DNA of 11,668 nt from an uncultured Oscillospiraceae bacterium (GCA_934659445.1 CAKUHV010000053.1:1-11668), one strand, 5' to 3'; shown: positions 1-6,248, counted from the stretch's first letter. Numbers and translations are program-made. The notes: a model not told the origin generated them from the letters alone.

Positions 1-540
1 ACTCAGGTGCGGGTGGCCATCGACGGCCCCTGCGCCTCCGGCAAATCCACTCTGGCCCAGTGGCTGGGGCGGCAGCTGGACTGCCCGGTGCTGCGCATGG
101 ATGACTTTTTCCTCACCCCGGACCTACGCACGCCGGAGCGGCTGGCAAAGCCCGGGGAAAATGTGGACCACGAGCGCTTTTCCGCCCAGGTCCTGCGGCC
201 CCTGTGTCGGGGGCTGCCCGCCCGGTTCCGCCCCTGGGACTGCCACGCCGGCGACTTTGCCCCGGAGCAAACGGTGTCCCCCTGTCCCCTGTTCATCACC
301 GAAGGGGTCTATTCCCTCCGCCCCGACCTGCGGGACTTCTACCAGCTGAAAATTTGGGTGCAGGCCGACTGGCCCACCCGGCGGCAGCGTCTGCTGGACC
401 GGGGCGGCCCCGGCTGTCTGGCCCGGTTTGAGCAGCTGTGGATCCCTCTGGAGGACGCCTATTTTTCCGCCTTTCAGGTCAGAGCGTGCTGCGACTATGT
501 TGTTTCGGGCACATCCTATGAGGAAGCTCCCCGGAAATAG
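1..540 (+). CDS. Uridine-kinase-like P-loop kinase, 5' end outside the window
   Basis: This is a P-loop NTPase of the uridine kinase/phosphoribulokinase type, which transfers phosphate from ATP to a small molecule in the cytoplasm. The frame is open from the first base. A Walker A motif GPCASGKST sits at window codons 9-17, and MDDFF at codons 33-37 resembles the substrate-side acidic motif of uridine kinases. Further on come NVDHERF, EGVYS and a WIPLE segment, all typical of this small Bacillota subfamily. A GTG at 7-9 could be a start, but the family usually has some residues before the VAIDG strand and no ribosome binding site can be seen, so I treat the gene as 5'-truncated by the window edge. 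The true substrate is unknown. Members are often annotated as uridine kinase without proof. The stop is TAG at 538-540, just before a hairpin. Confidence 0.8.
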   Translation, partial: TQVRVAIDGPCASGKSTLAQWLGRQLDCPVLRMDDFFLTPDLRTPERLAKPGENVDHERFSAQVLRPLCRGLPARFRPWDCHAGDFAPEQTVSPCPLFITEGVYSLRPDLRDFYQLKIWVQADWPTRRQRLLDRGGPGCLARFEQLWIPLEDAYFSAFQVRACCDYVVSGTSYEEAPRK

Positions 541-547
541 AACCAAA

Positions 548-583
548 CACCCCGGAACGGCATAGGCTGTTCCGGGGTGCTTT
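548..583 (+). terminator. Hairpin terminator-like structure after the kinase gene
   Basis: A perfect 11-bp stem CACCCCGGAAC (548-558) pairs with GTTCCGGGGTG (569-579) around a 10-nt loop, starting 8 nt after the kinase stop. The tail is only GCTTTC, so the T-run is poor and termination may be partial. The 3' arm also holds the GGGGTG that would serve as the ribosome binding site of the small gene starting at 587. The hairpin could therefore limit translation of that gene as well as transcription. Confidence 0.6.
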
Positions 584-586
584 CAG

Positions 587-754
587 ATGGAGCAAACAGT
601 ATGGCTGGCGGTGGCCGGGGCCTTTGTGCTGGCCCTTCTCTTCTGGCGGGCATACAGCGGGACGGATCTGGGCCTGCTGGCGGCCTTTTTTACCATCGTA
701 GGCGACCTGCTTGCCCTTTTGGCTCTCGCAAAAGGGAGCGATGCTGAAGCGTGA
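587..754 (+). CDS. Small hydrophobic protein with two predicted membrane helices, 55 aa
   Basis: An ATG at 587 opens a 55-codon frame ending in TGA at 752-754. The product has a hydrophobic stretch at about residues 5-20 (VWLAVAGAFVLALLF), a short polar turn (RAYSGTD) and a second hydrophobic stretch at about 28-48 ending in LLALLALAKG. This predicts a small helical-hairpin membrane protein with both ends on the same side. The only visible ribosome binding site is GGGGTG (574-579), 7 nt before the start and inside the hairpin stem. The next in-frame upstream codon of note is a TAG at 563, so no longer form exists. I do not recognise a family. It may be co-transcribed with the kinase by readthrough. 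The main doubt is whether it is translated, but the frame has the same G/C-rich third positions as its neighbours and a sensible membrane topology. Confidence 0.5.
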   Translation: MEQTVWLAVAGAFVLALLFWRAYSGTDLGLLAAFFTIVGDLLALLALAKGSDAEA

Positions 755-756
755 CC

Positions 757-786
757 TTACATATTTCCGCCGGCACCGCAGATAAT
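757..786 (+). promoter_or_regulatory. Possible weak promoter for the 819 SLH gene
   Basis: GATAAT (781-786) resembles a -10 box (TATAAT, 5 of 6). A poor -35 candidate, TTACAT (757-762), lies 18 bp upstream. The box is about 33 nt before the TTG start, a plausible leader length. The -35 match is weak, so this is tentative. The gene could instead be read from upstream. Confidence 0.3.
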
Positions 787-803
787 AGGGATACACTCTG
801 AAT

Positions 804-821
804 AAGGAGGTCATCCCTTTG
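804..821 (+). promoter_or_regulatory. Strong Shine-Dalgarno site that fixes a TTG start
   Basis: AAGGAGG (804-810) is a perfect anti-16S match placed 8 nt before TTG at 819-821. The encoded protein then begins with a classic signal peptide (basic residues, then a leucine-rich core). Both facts support TTG rather than a later ATG as the start. Confidence 0.8.
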
Positions 822-2135
822 AAACACCCTCACACCGCCCGCAGAGGACTCACGCTGCTGCTGGCACTCATGCTCCTTGGAGCCATGGCCTTGCCCTCCT
901 CCGCCTTTTTCTGGAACCGAAAATCCGACGTTCCCAGCGTCATGGACTTTTCCAAAAACGGCCTGCTGGGAGAGGTCATCGCCTTCACCGCCGAGGACTT
1001 CGCCCTTTCCGGCGGCGGAAACGAGACTTTGGCCGCCATCACGCTGGCCGATCTGCCGGACGCAGGCTGCGGCCAGCTGACCGTGGGGGGGCAGCCCGTC
1101 TCCTCCGGAACGGTGGTGCAGTCCTCCGCTCTGTCCGGTCTGCGCTTCCGCATCGACCCCTCCCCCGCAAAGGCCAGGACCCGGTTCACCTTCACCCCCG
1201 TGTTCTCCTCCGGACTGGAGGGGGGACAGACCCAGGTGACTCTCTATCTGCTGGACCAGCAGAACCACCCGCCCATCGCCCGGAACATGGAGCTGTCCAC
1301 CTATCGCAACGTGGCCGTTACCGGCTACTTCGACGCGGTGGACGCCGAAGGGGATGTGCTCACCTTCCAGCTGACCTCCACTCCCGCCCGCGGGGCGGTG
1401 ACTCTGGCGGAGGACGGCTCCAGCCAGTTCGTCTATACCCCCTATGAGAACAAGACCGGCCGGGACGCCTTCACCTATGTGGTGTGTGACACGGCGGGGA
1501 ACACCTCCCCCGAGGCCACCGTCACCGTGCGCATCAGCAGGCCGGACACAAAGGTGACTTACGCCGATCTGCAGGGCAGCGCCGCCCACAAGGCGGCCAT
1601 CCGTCTGGCCGAGGCCGGGCTGTATGTGGGCCGGCAGGTGGGCGGCCAGTATCTGTTTGAGGAGGACGCCCCCGTCACTCGGGGGGAGTTCATCACCATG
1701 GCGGTATCCGCCGCCGGGGCGGAGCCCCTGACCCAGGTATCCATGACCGGCTTCTACGACGATGGGGATATCCCCACCTGGGCCAAGGGGGCGGTATCCG
1801 CCGCCCTGATGGCCGGTGCCGTCCAGGGCAGCCGGGATGAGATGGGCGCCCCCGTGTTCTGTCCGGAGCAGCCCGTCACCCTTGGGGAGGCCACGGTGAT
1901 GCTCGACCGCCTGCTGGCGGTCTCCGACGTGCCCGCCCAGGTGTTCGCCCCGGAGGGCGGCGCGGCCCACTGGGCGGGGCAGGCCGCCGCCAATCTGGCC
2001 GCCGTGGGCGTGATGCGCACAGAGAGCACTGCCCCCGCCGCCCTGTCCCAGGCCATGACCCGGGGCGAAGCCGCCCAGCTGCTGGACGGTGCCCTGGACC
2101 TGATGGCCGCACGACAGGAAAAGGGACTGTTTTAA
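819..2135 (+). CDS. Secreted SLH-domain protein with cadherin-like beta domain, 438 aa
   Basis: This is an exported, probably cell-wall-bound protein. Residues 1-30 form a Sec signal peptide: basic MKHPHTARRG, a leucine-rich core, then a likely cleavage after PSSA. Residues about 57-145 form a beta-rich region. Residues about 150-240 form a bacterial cadherin-like/Ig-like domain (NHPPIARN, DAVDAEGDVLTFQL, QFVYTPYENKTGRDAFTYVV), which often binds calcium or makes protein contacts. Three SLH-like repeats follow at about 247-302, 311-368 and 377-430. SLH domains bind pyruvylated secondary wall polymers. Their TRAE motif is degenerate here: VTRGE, VTLGE and MTRGE, and the middle copy lacks the arginine. 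The start is TTG with a perfect Shine-Dalgarno. The gene stands alone between a small membrane protein and a convergent operon, and shares the hairpin at 2202-2249 as terminator. The exact role, structural or adhesive, cannot be told. Confidence 0.85.
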   Translation: MKHPHTARRGLTLLLALMLLGAMALPSSAFFWNRKSDVPSVMDFSKNGLLGEVIAFTAEDFALSGGGNETLAAITLADLPDAGCGQLTVGGQPVSSGTVVQSSALSGLRFRIDPSPAKARTRFTFTPVFSSGLEGGQTQVTLYLLDQQNHPPIARNMELSTYRNVAVTGYFDAVDAEGDVLTFQLTSTPARGAVTLAEDGSSQFVYTPYENKTGRDAFTYVVCDTAGNTSPEATVTVRISRPDTKVTYADLQGSAAHKAAIRLAEAGLYVGRQVGGQYLFEEDAPVTRGEFITMAVSAAGAEPLTQVSMTGFYDDGDIPTWAKGAVSAALMAGAVQGSRDEMGAPVFCPEQPVTLGEATVMLDRLLAVSDVPAQVFAPEGGAAHWAGQAAANLAAVGVMRTESTAPAALSQAMTRGEAAQLLDGALDLMAARQEKGLF

Positions 2136-2201
2136 CGGAGCTGTCCGGCCCGATGGGGGCATCCTGCCCTGCGCCAGGTGCCGAGATCTGGCCCGCTTAC
2201 C

Positions 2202-2249
2202 AAAAGAAAAGTGTCCCCCGCCAGTCTCTGCTGGCAGGGGACACTATTT
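2202..2249. terminator. Bidirectional rho-independent terminator between convergent genes
   Basis: AGTGTCCCC (2210-2218) pairs with GGGGACACT (2237-2245). The stem continues as GCCAG (2220-2224) with CTGGC (2231-2235) after one C/A mismatch, leaving the 6-nt loop TCTCTG. Read on the minus strand, the stem is followed by TTTTCTTTT, a good U-tract that ends the five-gene operon 13 nt after the radical SAM stop. Read on the plus strand the tail is ATTTGTTGT, weaker but usable for the SLH gene. Confidence 0.85.
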
Positions 2250-2257
2250 GTTGTCTC

Positions 2258-3136
2258 TCAGATCCCCCGGTCCAGGGGCTTGCGCAGGCGAATCTTTCCC
2301 TCCAGCGCCTGGTCGATGGCGGCGAGGAACTTCTCCCGGTCCTCCGGCAGGCCGCCCTTCAGGGGCAGGTAGTTGGAGGCGTGGTTGCTGGTGAAGTGCA
2401 GGGGGTCCACATCCAGCTTTTCGATCAGCAGTCGGCACTCCTCCAGGATCTGCTGGGGCTCAGCCATGACGAACCGCCCGGCCAGCACATCGTCCCCCAG
2501 AGGGGTGCCCTTGGCGGCCCCCAGGGTCATGGCGGACAGGTGGCGGGGCTTCATTTTGTTGATGAGCTCCGCCGTTTTCAGGATGTGCTCCTCCCAGTCG
2601 CCCCCCTTGCCCGTCAGGCCCAGGATCACCGTGACCCACAGGTCGATGCCAGCGGCTACAAGGGCCTGTCCGGCCTTCAGCATGGTGGCGGCGTCACAGC
2701 CCTTGTTGATCTGCTTCAGCATTTTGTCGCTGCCGCTCTCCACCCCCAGATAGGCCCGGGACAGCCCCGCCTCGTGGAGCATTTTCAGCTCCTCCGGCGT
2801 TTTCAGCAGAGTGCTGCGGGGGCCGGCGTACAGGGTGACCTTCTCCAGCCTGGGGAAGGTGGCGTACAGCTTGTGCAGAATGGCCATCAGGTCGTCCGTC
2901 TTCATGATAATGGCGTCCCCGTCCATGAGGAACACCCGGCTGACATAGGTCCCGTAGTAGTCCCGGGCCATGTCGATGTCCTCCAGAATGTCCTTCAGGG
3001 GCCGGATGCGGAATTTCTTGGTCTTGTACATCTGGCAGAAGGTACATTTATTGTGGGAGCAGCCGATGGTGCACTGGAGCAGGTAGCTCTTCCACTCCCC
3101 CGGCGGCCGGTATAACAGATCGCTGTCGTATCTCAT
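2258..3136 (-). CDS. Radical SAM protein of unknown function, 292 aa
   Basis: This is a radical S-adenosylmethionine enzyme, cytoplasmic and oxygen-sensitive by family. The cluster motif near the N-terminus reads QCTIGCSHNKCTFCQMY, with cysteines at 22, 26, 31 and 34. The likely Fe-S ligands are C26, C31 and C34, giving C-x4-C-x2-C rather than the classic C-x3-C-x2-C. Later landmarks fit the radical SAM barrel: FLMDGDA at about 75-81, a GVESGSD strand in the middle that contacts SAM in many members, and a conserved-looking tail HFTSNHASNYLPLKGGLP. The start is the ATG at 3134-3136, with AGGAGG 5 nt upstream. The frame stays open to 3187, but that extension overlaps the DUF951 gene end and has no ribosome binding site. 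It is last in the operon, 28 nt after DUF951. The substrate is unknown; family members are usually annotated only as radical SAM proteins. Confidence 0.85.
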   Translation of the reverse strand: MRYDSDLLYRPPGEWKSYLLQCTIGCSHNKCTFCQMYKTKKFRIRPLKDILEDIDMARDYYGTYVSRVFLMDGDAIIMKTDDLMAILHKLYATFPRLEKVTLYAGPRSTLLKTPEELKMLHEAGLSRAYLGVESGSDKMLKQINKGCDAATMLKAGQALVAAGIDLWVTVILGLTGKGGDWEEHILKTAELINKMKPRHLSAMTLGAAKGTPLGDDVLAGRFVMAEPQQILEECRLLIEKLDVDPLHFTSNHASNYLPLKGGLPEDREKFLAAIDQALEGKIRLRKPLDRGI

Positions 3137-3164
3137 GTTGTCCTCCTTCTTCGCTCCGCGGCCC

Positions 3165-3362
3165 TTACACGTCCACGGTCTGTCCATCCCGGAACACCTT
3201 CCGGATATTTTTTTCCGCCTTGGCCCGGGGCAGCATCACCTCGTGGCCGCAGCCCATGCATCGCAGCTTGAAGTCCATGCCCACCCGCAGCACAGCCCAC
3301 TCCTGGCTTCCGCAGGGGTGGGCCTTCTTCATTTTTAAGGTGTCGCCTACGTGAATGTCCAT
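3165..3362 (-). CDS. DUF951 family protein, 65 aa
   Basis: This small protein matches the DUF951 family of Bacillota. It has the pattern GDTLKMKKAHPCGSQEW, then RVGMDFKLRCMGCGHEVMLPR. The conserved HPCG (C17) and the CMGC pair (C35, C38) look like a zinc or other metal site, though no function is established. Length is normal for the family. The start is ATG at 3360-3362 with AGGAGG 5 nt upstream; the stop is TAA at 3165-3167. It lies 40 nt after rarA and 28 nt before the radical SAM gene on the same strand, so it is almost surely co-transcribed. A nucleic-acid or ribosome-linked role is a guess from its metal-knuckle look. Confidence 0.88.
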   Translation of the reverse strand: MDIHVGDTLKMKKAHPCGSQEWAVLRVGMDFKLRCMGCGHEVMLPRAKAEKNIRKVFRDGQTVDV

Positions 3363-3402
3363 ATGAGCCTCCTGTTAAAGTATGTCCGGCTTTCGGGCAT
3401 CT

Positions 3403-4665
3403 CTACTTTTTAATCTCGTCCCAGTAGCGCCTGGCGGCCTGCTCCTGCTTGTTGTCGCCGTAGCGATAGTAGCAGGTGTCCTTCAGTTCGTCGGGCAGAT
3501 ACTGCTGCCGCACCCAGTGGTTGGGGTAGCTGTGGGGATAGCGGTAGCCCTGCTCCCGCTCCAGCCCGGCAGAGTCCGCGTGGACGTTCTGGAGCTCCCG
3601 GGGGATGTCCCCCGCCTTGCCCGCCCGCACATCCGCCCGGGCGGCGGCGATCCCCTCGTACACCGAATTGGATTTCGGCGCCGTGGCCAGCAGGATTGCC
3701 GCCTGAGCCAGAGGCAGCTGTGCCTCCGGCAGGCCCAGCTGAAGGGCGTTGTCCACCAGCGCCTTCACCATCATGGCCGCCTGGGGATAGGCCATGCCCA
3801 CATCCTCGCTGGCGGAGCACAGCAGCCGCCGGATGGGGGTGATCAGGTCCCCCGCCTCCAAAAAGCGGGCCAGGTAGTGGAGGGCGGCGTCCGGATCTGA
3901 CCCCCGCAGGGACTTCATCAGGGCGGAGGCGATGTCGTAGTGGGCATCCCCCTCCCGGTCATAGCGCATGGCGGAGCGCTGGGCCACGGTCTGGGCGTCC
4001 TCCATGGTGACAAGTATTTTGCCTTGCTGGCGCTTGGCGGCGCTTAATAAAACTTCAATTGCGTTCATCGCCTTGCGAATATCGCCTCCGCAAGCCCATG
4101 CCAGGTGTTCCTTTACACCGTCCTCACATTCCACGGTCGCCCCCAGCCGCCCCTCCATGATGGAGATGCCCCGCTCCACTGCGGGCAGGGCGTCCTCCGC
4201 CGTGATCTGCTTGAACTCGAACACCGTAGAACGGGACAGCACCGCCCCGAACACGGCAAAGAAGGGGTTCTCCGTGGTGGAGGCGATCAGGGTGATGCGT
4301 CCGTCCTCCATAAACTCCAGCAGGGACTGCTGCTGCTTCTTGTTGAAGTACTGGATCTCGTCCAGATAGAGCAGCACCCCCTCCGGGGCCAGCAGGGTGC
4401 CGATCTCGCCCATGATCTCCTTGATGTCGGCAATGGACGCCGTGGTGGCGTTCAGCCGGTGCAGGGGGCGGTTGGTGCGCTGGGCGATGATGTTGGCCAC
4501 CGTAGTCTTTCCCGTGCCCGAGGGGCCGTAGAAGATCAGATTGGGCACGTTCCCGCTTTCGATCACCCGGCGCAGCAGACCGTTCTTTCCCAGTATATGC
4601 TTTTGTCCCACCACCTCATCCAGACTGGTGGGGCGGATCTCATCCGCCAGGGGGCGATATGCCAT
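3403..4665 (-). CDS. rarA: Replication-associated recombination protein A (RarA/MgsA), AAA+ ATPase
   Basis: RarA is a clamp-loader-like AAA+ ATPase that acts at stalled or gapped replication forks with SSB and RecA. In this 420-residue protein the Walker A motif GPSGTGKT is at 47-54, Walker B LLYLDEIQ at 98-105, sensor 1 STTENP at 129-134, a likely arginine-finger SRS at 144-146, and sensor 2 GGDIRKAMNAIE at 193-204. The C-terminal half has RarA family signatures: KSLRGSDPDAALHYLARFLE at about 251-270 and YPHSYPNHWVRQQYLP at about 376-391, part of the tetramerisation/helical domain. Length is normal. The start ATG (4663-4665) lies 16 nt after the stop of the YczE-like gene. Its likely ribosome binding site AAGGGG overlaps that stop, which points to coupled translation. 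The assignment is firm. Confidence 0.95.
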   Translation of the reverse strand: MAYRPLADEIRPTSLDEVVGQKHILGKNGLLRRVIESGNVPNLIFYGPSGTGKTTVANIIAQRTNRPLHRLNATTASIADIKEIMGEIGTLLAPEGVLLYLDEIQYFNKKQQQSLLEFMEDGRITLIASTTENPFFAVFGAVLSRSTVFEFKQITAEDALPAVERGISIMEGRLGATVECEDGVKEHLAWACGGDIRKAMNAIEVLLSAAKRQQGKILVTMEDAQTVAQRSAMRYDREGDAHYDIASALMKSLRGSDPDAALHYLARFLEAGDLITPIRRLLCSASEDVGMAYPQAAMMVKALVDNALQLGLPEAQLPLAQAAILLATAPKSNSVYEGIAAARADVRAGKAGDIPRELQNVHADSAGLEREQGYRYPHSYPNHWVRQQYLPDELKDTCYYRYGDNKQEQAARRYWDEIKK

Positions 4666-4681
4666 AAAAGGAGTTCCCCTT

Positions 4682-5347
4682 TCAGTATTCCACGCCGGCC
4701 GCGCGGCACATGCGTTCCTTCAGCAGGCCGTTCACCACGGCCAGCACACGGCCCACCACCACCATGGACAGCACCGTACCGATCCCGATGCCGATGACCC
4801 GGCGGATGGTGAGCATGCACATGGAGACAGCCAACAGGAAGCAGGTCCCGTCGGTCAGGTTCTTGCACAGGCCCAGTTCCAACCCCGTGCGGTCGGACAG
4901 GGCCTGAACGATGCCGTCCCCCGGGTTGGGGATCAGGCGCATATTCACGGACAGAGACACGCCGATGGCCGTAAACACATGGGCCAGCGCCAGCACAGCC
5001 AGCTTGCTCCACAGGGGGCTGACCGCGGCGTTATAGGTGATGGCGGCGCCGAAGACGTTCAGCACCCGGCTGAACAACAGGCTGACGGGCAGCTGCAGCA
5101 GGTCGAACCACCGGCTCTTTCTTCCCCGCAGGGCAAACTGCCCGGCGATGTATACGCAGTACATGAGAAAGGCCGCGTCGCCGAAGTTCATGGAAAAGAT
5201 CTCGGATATGCCGTAGGGCACAGCCAACATGGGGGACACGCCCAGCCCCGCCTTGGTGTTCAGGGTCAGTCCCAGGGCCAGGATCACCATGCCGGCGGCG
5301 TAGACCGTCCAGCGCACGGTGGTCTGCCGTCTTGTCCTTGTCTCCAT
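4682..5347 (-). CDS. YczE/YyaS-type integral membrane protein, 221 aa
   Basis: This is a polytopic membrane protein of the YczE/YyaS/YitT-like group. Hydrophobic stretches at about 12-30, 58-74, 84-104, 112-134, 166-181 and 185-206 predict five or six helices. Family hallmarks are TKAGLGVSPMLAVPYGIS at 31-48, where the glycine-rich loop is typical, and RLIPNPGDGIVQAL at 137-150. The basic N-terminus (METRTRRQTTVR) suggests it starts inside the cell. The function is not established; members have been suspected as transporters or as helpers of peptide production, but nothing here shows a substrate. The start ATG (5345-5347) has GGGAGG 9 nt upstream and lies 18 nt after the nth stop. It sits between two DNA repair genes without an evident functional link. 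Confidence 0.85.
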   Translation of the reverse strand: METRTRRQTTVRWTVYAAGMVILALGLTLNTKAGLGVSPMLAVPYGISEIFSMNFGDAAFLMYCVYIAGQFALRGRKSRWFDLLQLPVSLLFSRVLNVFGAAITYNAAVSPLWSKLAVLALAHVFTAIGVSLSVNMRLIPNPGDGIVQALSDRTGLELGLCKNLTDGTCFLLAVSMCMLTIRRVIGIGIGTVLSMVVVGRVLAVVNGLLKERMCRAAGVEY

Positions 5348-5365
5348 TGCGTTTTTCCTCCCTCG

Positions 5366-6022
5366 TTACTCAGCGGCCGCTGCTCCGTTTTTCATAAAGA
5401 ATTCGCACCAGGGGCGCAGTGCGCAGTCCTGACACCGGGGCCGACGGGCGATGCACACCGCCCGGCCGTGGAGCACCAGCCGGTGGCAGAAGTCGTTGGA
5501 CTCCTCCGGCGGCAGGATGGCCCGCAGCTGCTGCTCCACCTTGGCGGGGTCTCTGGTGCCGTCGGTCAGGCCCAGCAGGCCGCTGATTCGGATGCAGTGG
5601 GTGTCCGCCACCACAACGCCGGGGGTGTGGTAGATGTCCCCCAGGATCAGGTTGGCCGTTTTCCGGCCTACGCCGGGCAGCTTCAGCAGGTCGTCCATAT
5701 GATCCGGCACCCTGCCGCCGTACTCCCGCAGGAGAATCTGAGCGGCCAGCACGATGTCCCGGGCCTTGGCCCGGAAAAAGCCCGTGGAGCGGATGTACTG
5801 CTCCACCTCCGCCACATCGGCTCCGGCCAGAGCCTCCAGGGTTGGGAACCGGTCAAAGAGGGCAGGGGTCACCTGATTCACCCGCTCATCGGTGCACTGG
5901 GCGGCCAGACGGACGGAGAACAGCAGCTCGTAGTCCTTGCCGTAGTCCAGGGAGCACACGCCCTCCGGATACAGCTTTTTCAGCGCGTTTATAATGGCGC
6001 GCACATCAGCAGGGGATCGCAT
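5366..6022 (-). CDS. nth: Endonuclease III, DNA glycosylase/AP lyase
   Basis: Nth removes oxidised pyrimidines from DNA and cleaves the resulting abasic site in base-excision repair. The 218-residue product has the helix-hairpin-helix LPGVGRKTANLIL at 115-127 with catalytic Lys121, followed by VADTHCIR with catalytic Asp140. The C-terminal [4Fe-4S] cluster loop has cysteines at 190, 197, 200 and 206, the exact C-x6-C-x2-C-x5-C of the family. The start is ATG at 6020-6022, preceded by AAAGGAG with 8 nt spacing. The reading frame continues far upstream, but only as an artefact through the promoter and the antisense of the next gene. It is the first gene of a five-gene minus-strand operon. All key residues are present, so it should be active. 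Confidence 0.96.
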   Translation of the reverse strand: MRSPADVRAIINALKKLYPEGVCSLDYGKDYELLFSVRLAAQCTDERVNQVTPALFDRFPTLEALAGADVAEVEQYIRSTGFFRAKARDIVLAAQILLREYGGRVPDHMDDLLKLPGVGRKTANLILGDIYHTPGVVVADTHCIRISGLLGLTDGTRDPAKVEQQLRAILPPEESNDFCHRLVLHGRAVCIARRPRCQDCALRPWCEFFMKNGAAAAE

Positions 6023-6059
6023 AGGTTCGTCTCCTTTCCGCAGGGGAGAATTCTCTCTT

Positions 6060-6068
6060 ATTTTACCA
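6060..6068 (-). promoter_or_regulatory. nth: Extended -10 promoter of the nth operon
   Basis: On the minus strand TGGTAAAAT (6068 down to 6060) fits an extended -10 element (TG-n-TATAAT, with TAAAAT as the hexamer). The region 17 bp upstream (TCGAAA) is a poor -35, which an extended -10 can make up for. The A-rich minus-strand sequence further upstream (6096-6132) could act as an UP element. The nth start is about 38 nt downstream. Confidence 0.6.
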
Positions 6069-6158
6069 CATTCTTCTCCCCGTTTCGACCCCCAATTTTC
6101 GCAAACTTTTTTCGCTTTCCCTGAAACTTTTTCCAGCGTCCGGCGTCTATCCCAATAA

Positions 6159-6176
6159 GGCGGCCGGGGCGGCCGG
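6159..6176. repeat. Tandem 9-bp repeat GGCGGCCGG x2
   Basis: GGCGGCCGG occurs twice in direct succession (6159-6167 and 6168-6176). Each copy contains the palindrome CGGCCG. It sits between the two divergent promoters, just upstream of the CTTAA repeats, and is far more GC-rich than its surroundings. It may be a protein site or a replication slippage product. Confidence 0.6.
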
Positions 6177-6181
6177 ACAAA

Positions 6182-6208
6182 CCTTAAACACTTCTTAAGG
6201 ATTTGTAA
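6182..6208 (+). promoter_or_regulatory. Probable response-regulator (OmpR/PhoB-like) binding site
   Basis: CTTAA occurs at 6183-6187 and again at 6194-6198, exactly 11 bp apart. A looser TGTAA follows at 6204-6208. Direct repeats spaced one helical turn apart are typical of OmpR/PhoB-family sites. The same bases also form an inverted repeat, CCTTAA-N7-TTAAGG (6182-6187, 6195-6200). The pair ends about 20 bp before the -35 of the efflux promoter, a good position for an activator. No regulator gene is present in the window. Confidence 0.5.
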
Positions 6209-6219
6209 CCGTCCTGTCA

Positions 6220-6248
6220 TTGTGCCGTTTTCCGGAATCGTATATAAT
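6220..6248 (+). promoter_or_regulatory. Promoter of the MacAB-like/SLH operon
   Basis: A perfect -10 box TATAAT lies at 6243-6248 with a weak -35 TTGTGC at 6220-6225, at the ideal 17-bp spacing. A good -10 with a poor -35 next to a repeat site fits an activator-dependent promoter. Transcription would start near 6255, giving a leader of about 75 nt before the ATG at 6329. Confidence 0.7.

Noticed and set aside
690..2162. A 490-codon open frame antisense to the first SLH gene.
   Set aside because: Glycine-rich, motif-free translation; the plus strand has a signal peptide, SLH repeats and a perfect Shine-Dalgarno, so this is a shadow.
2153..3115. A 320-codon plus-strand frame opposite the radical SAM gene.
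   Set aside because: It reads through the terminator hairpin and shows no family motif, while the minus strand has the Fe-S cluster cysteines and SAM motifs.
3382..3400. Imperfect hairpin ATGTCCG/CGGGCAT between rarA and the DUF951 gene.
   Set aside because: Seven pairs with a mismatch on the transcribed strand and no U-run; too weak to call a terminator or attenuator.
6046..6055. Palindrome GAGAATTCTC in the nth leader.
   Set aside because: A 10-bp palindrome is expected by chance at this scale, and nothing else supports an operator.
4541..6124. A 527-codon plus-strand frame opposite yczE-like and nth genes.
   Set aside because: It is rich in Gln, His and Gly without any domain, and both minus-strand genes show conserved catalytic or family motifs.
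6083..6132. Series of T-runs that might be phased bent DNA.
   Set aside because: Centres are about 7-13 bp apart, not a regular 10-11 bp, so intrinsic bending is not supported.
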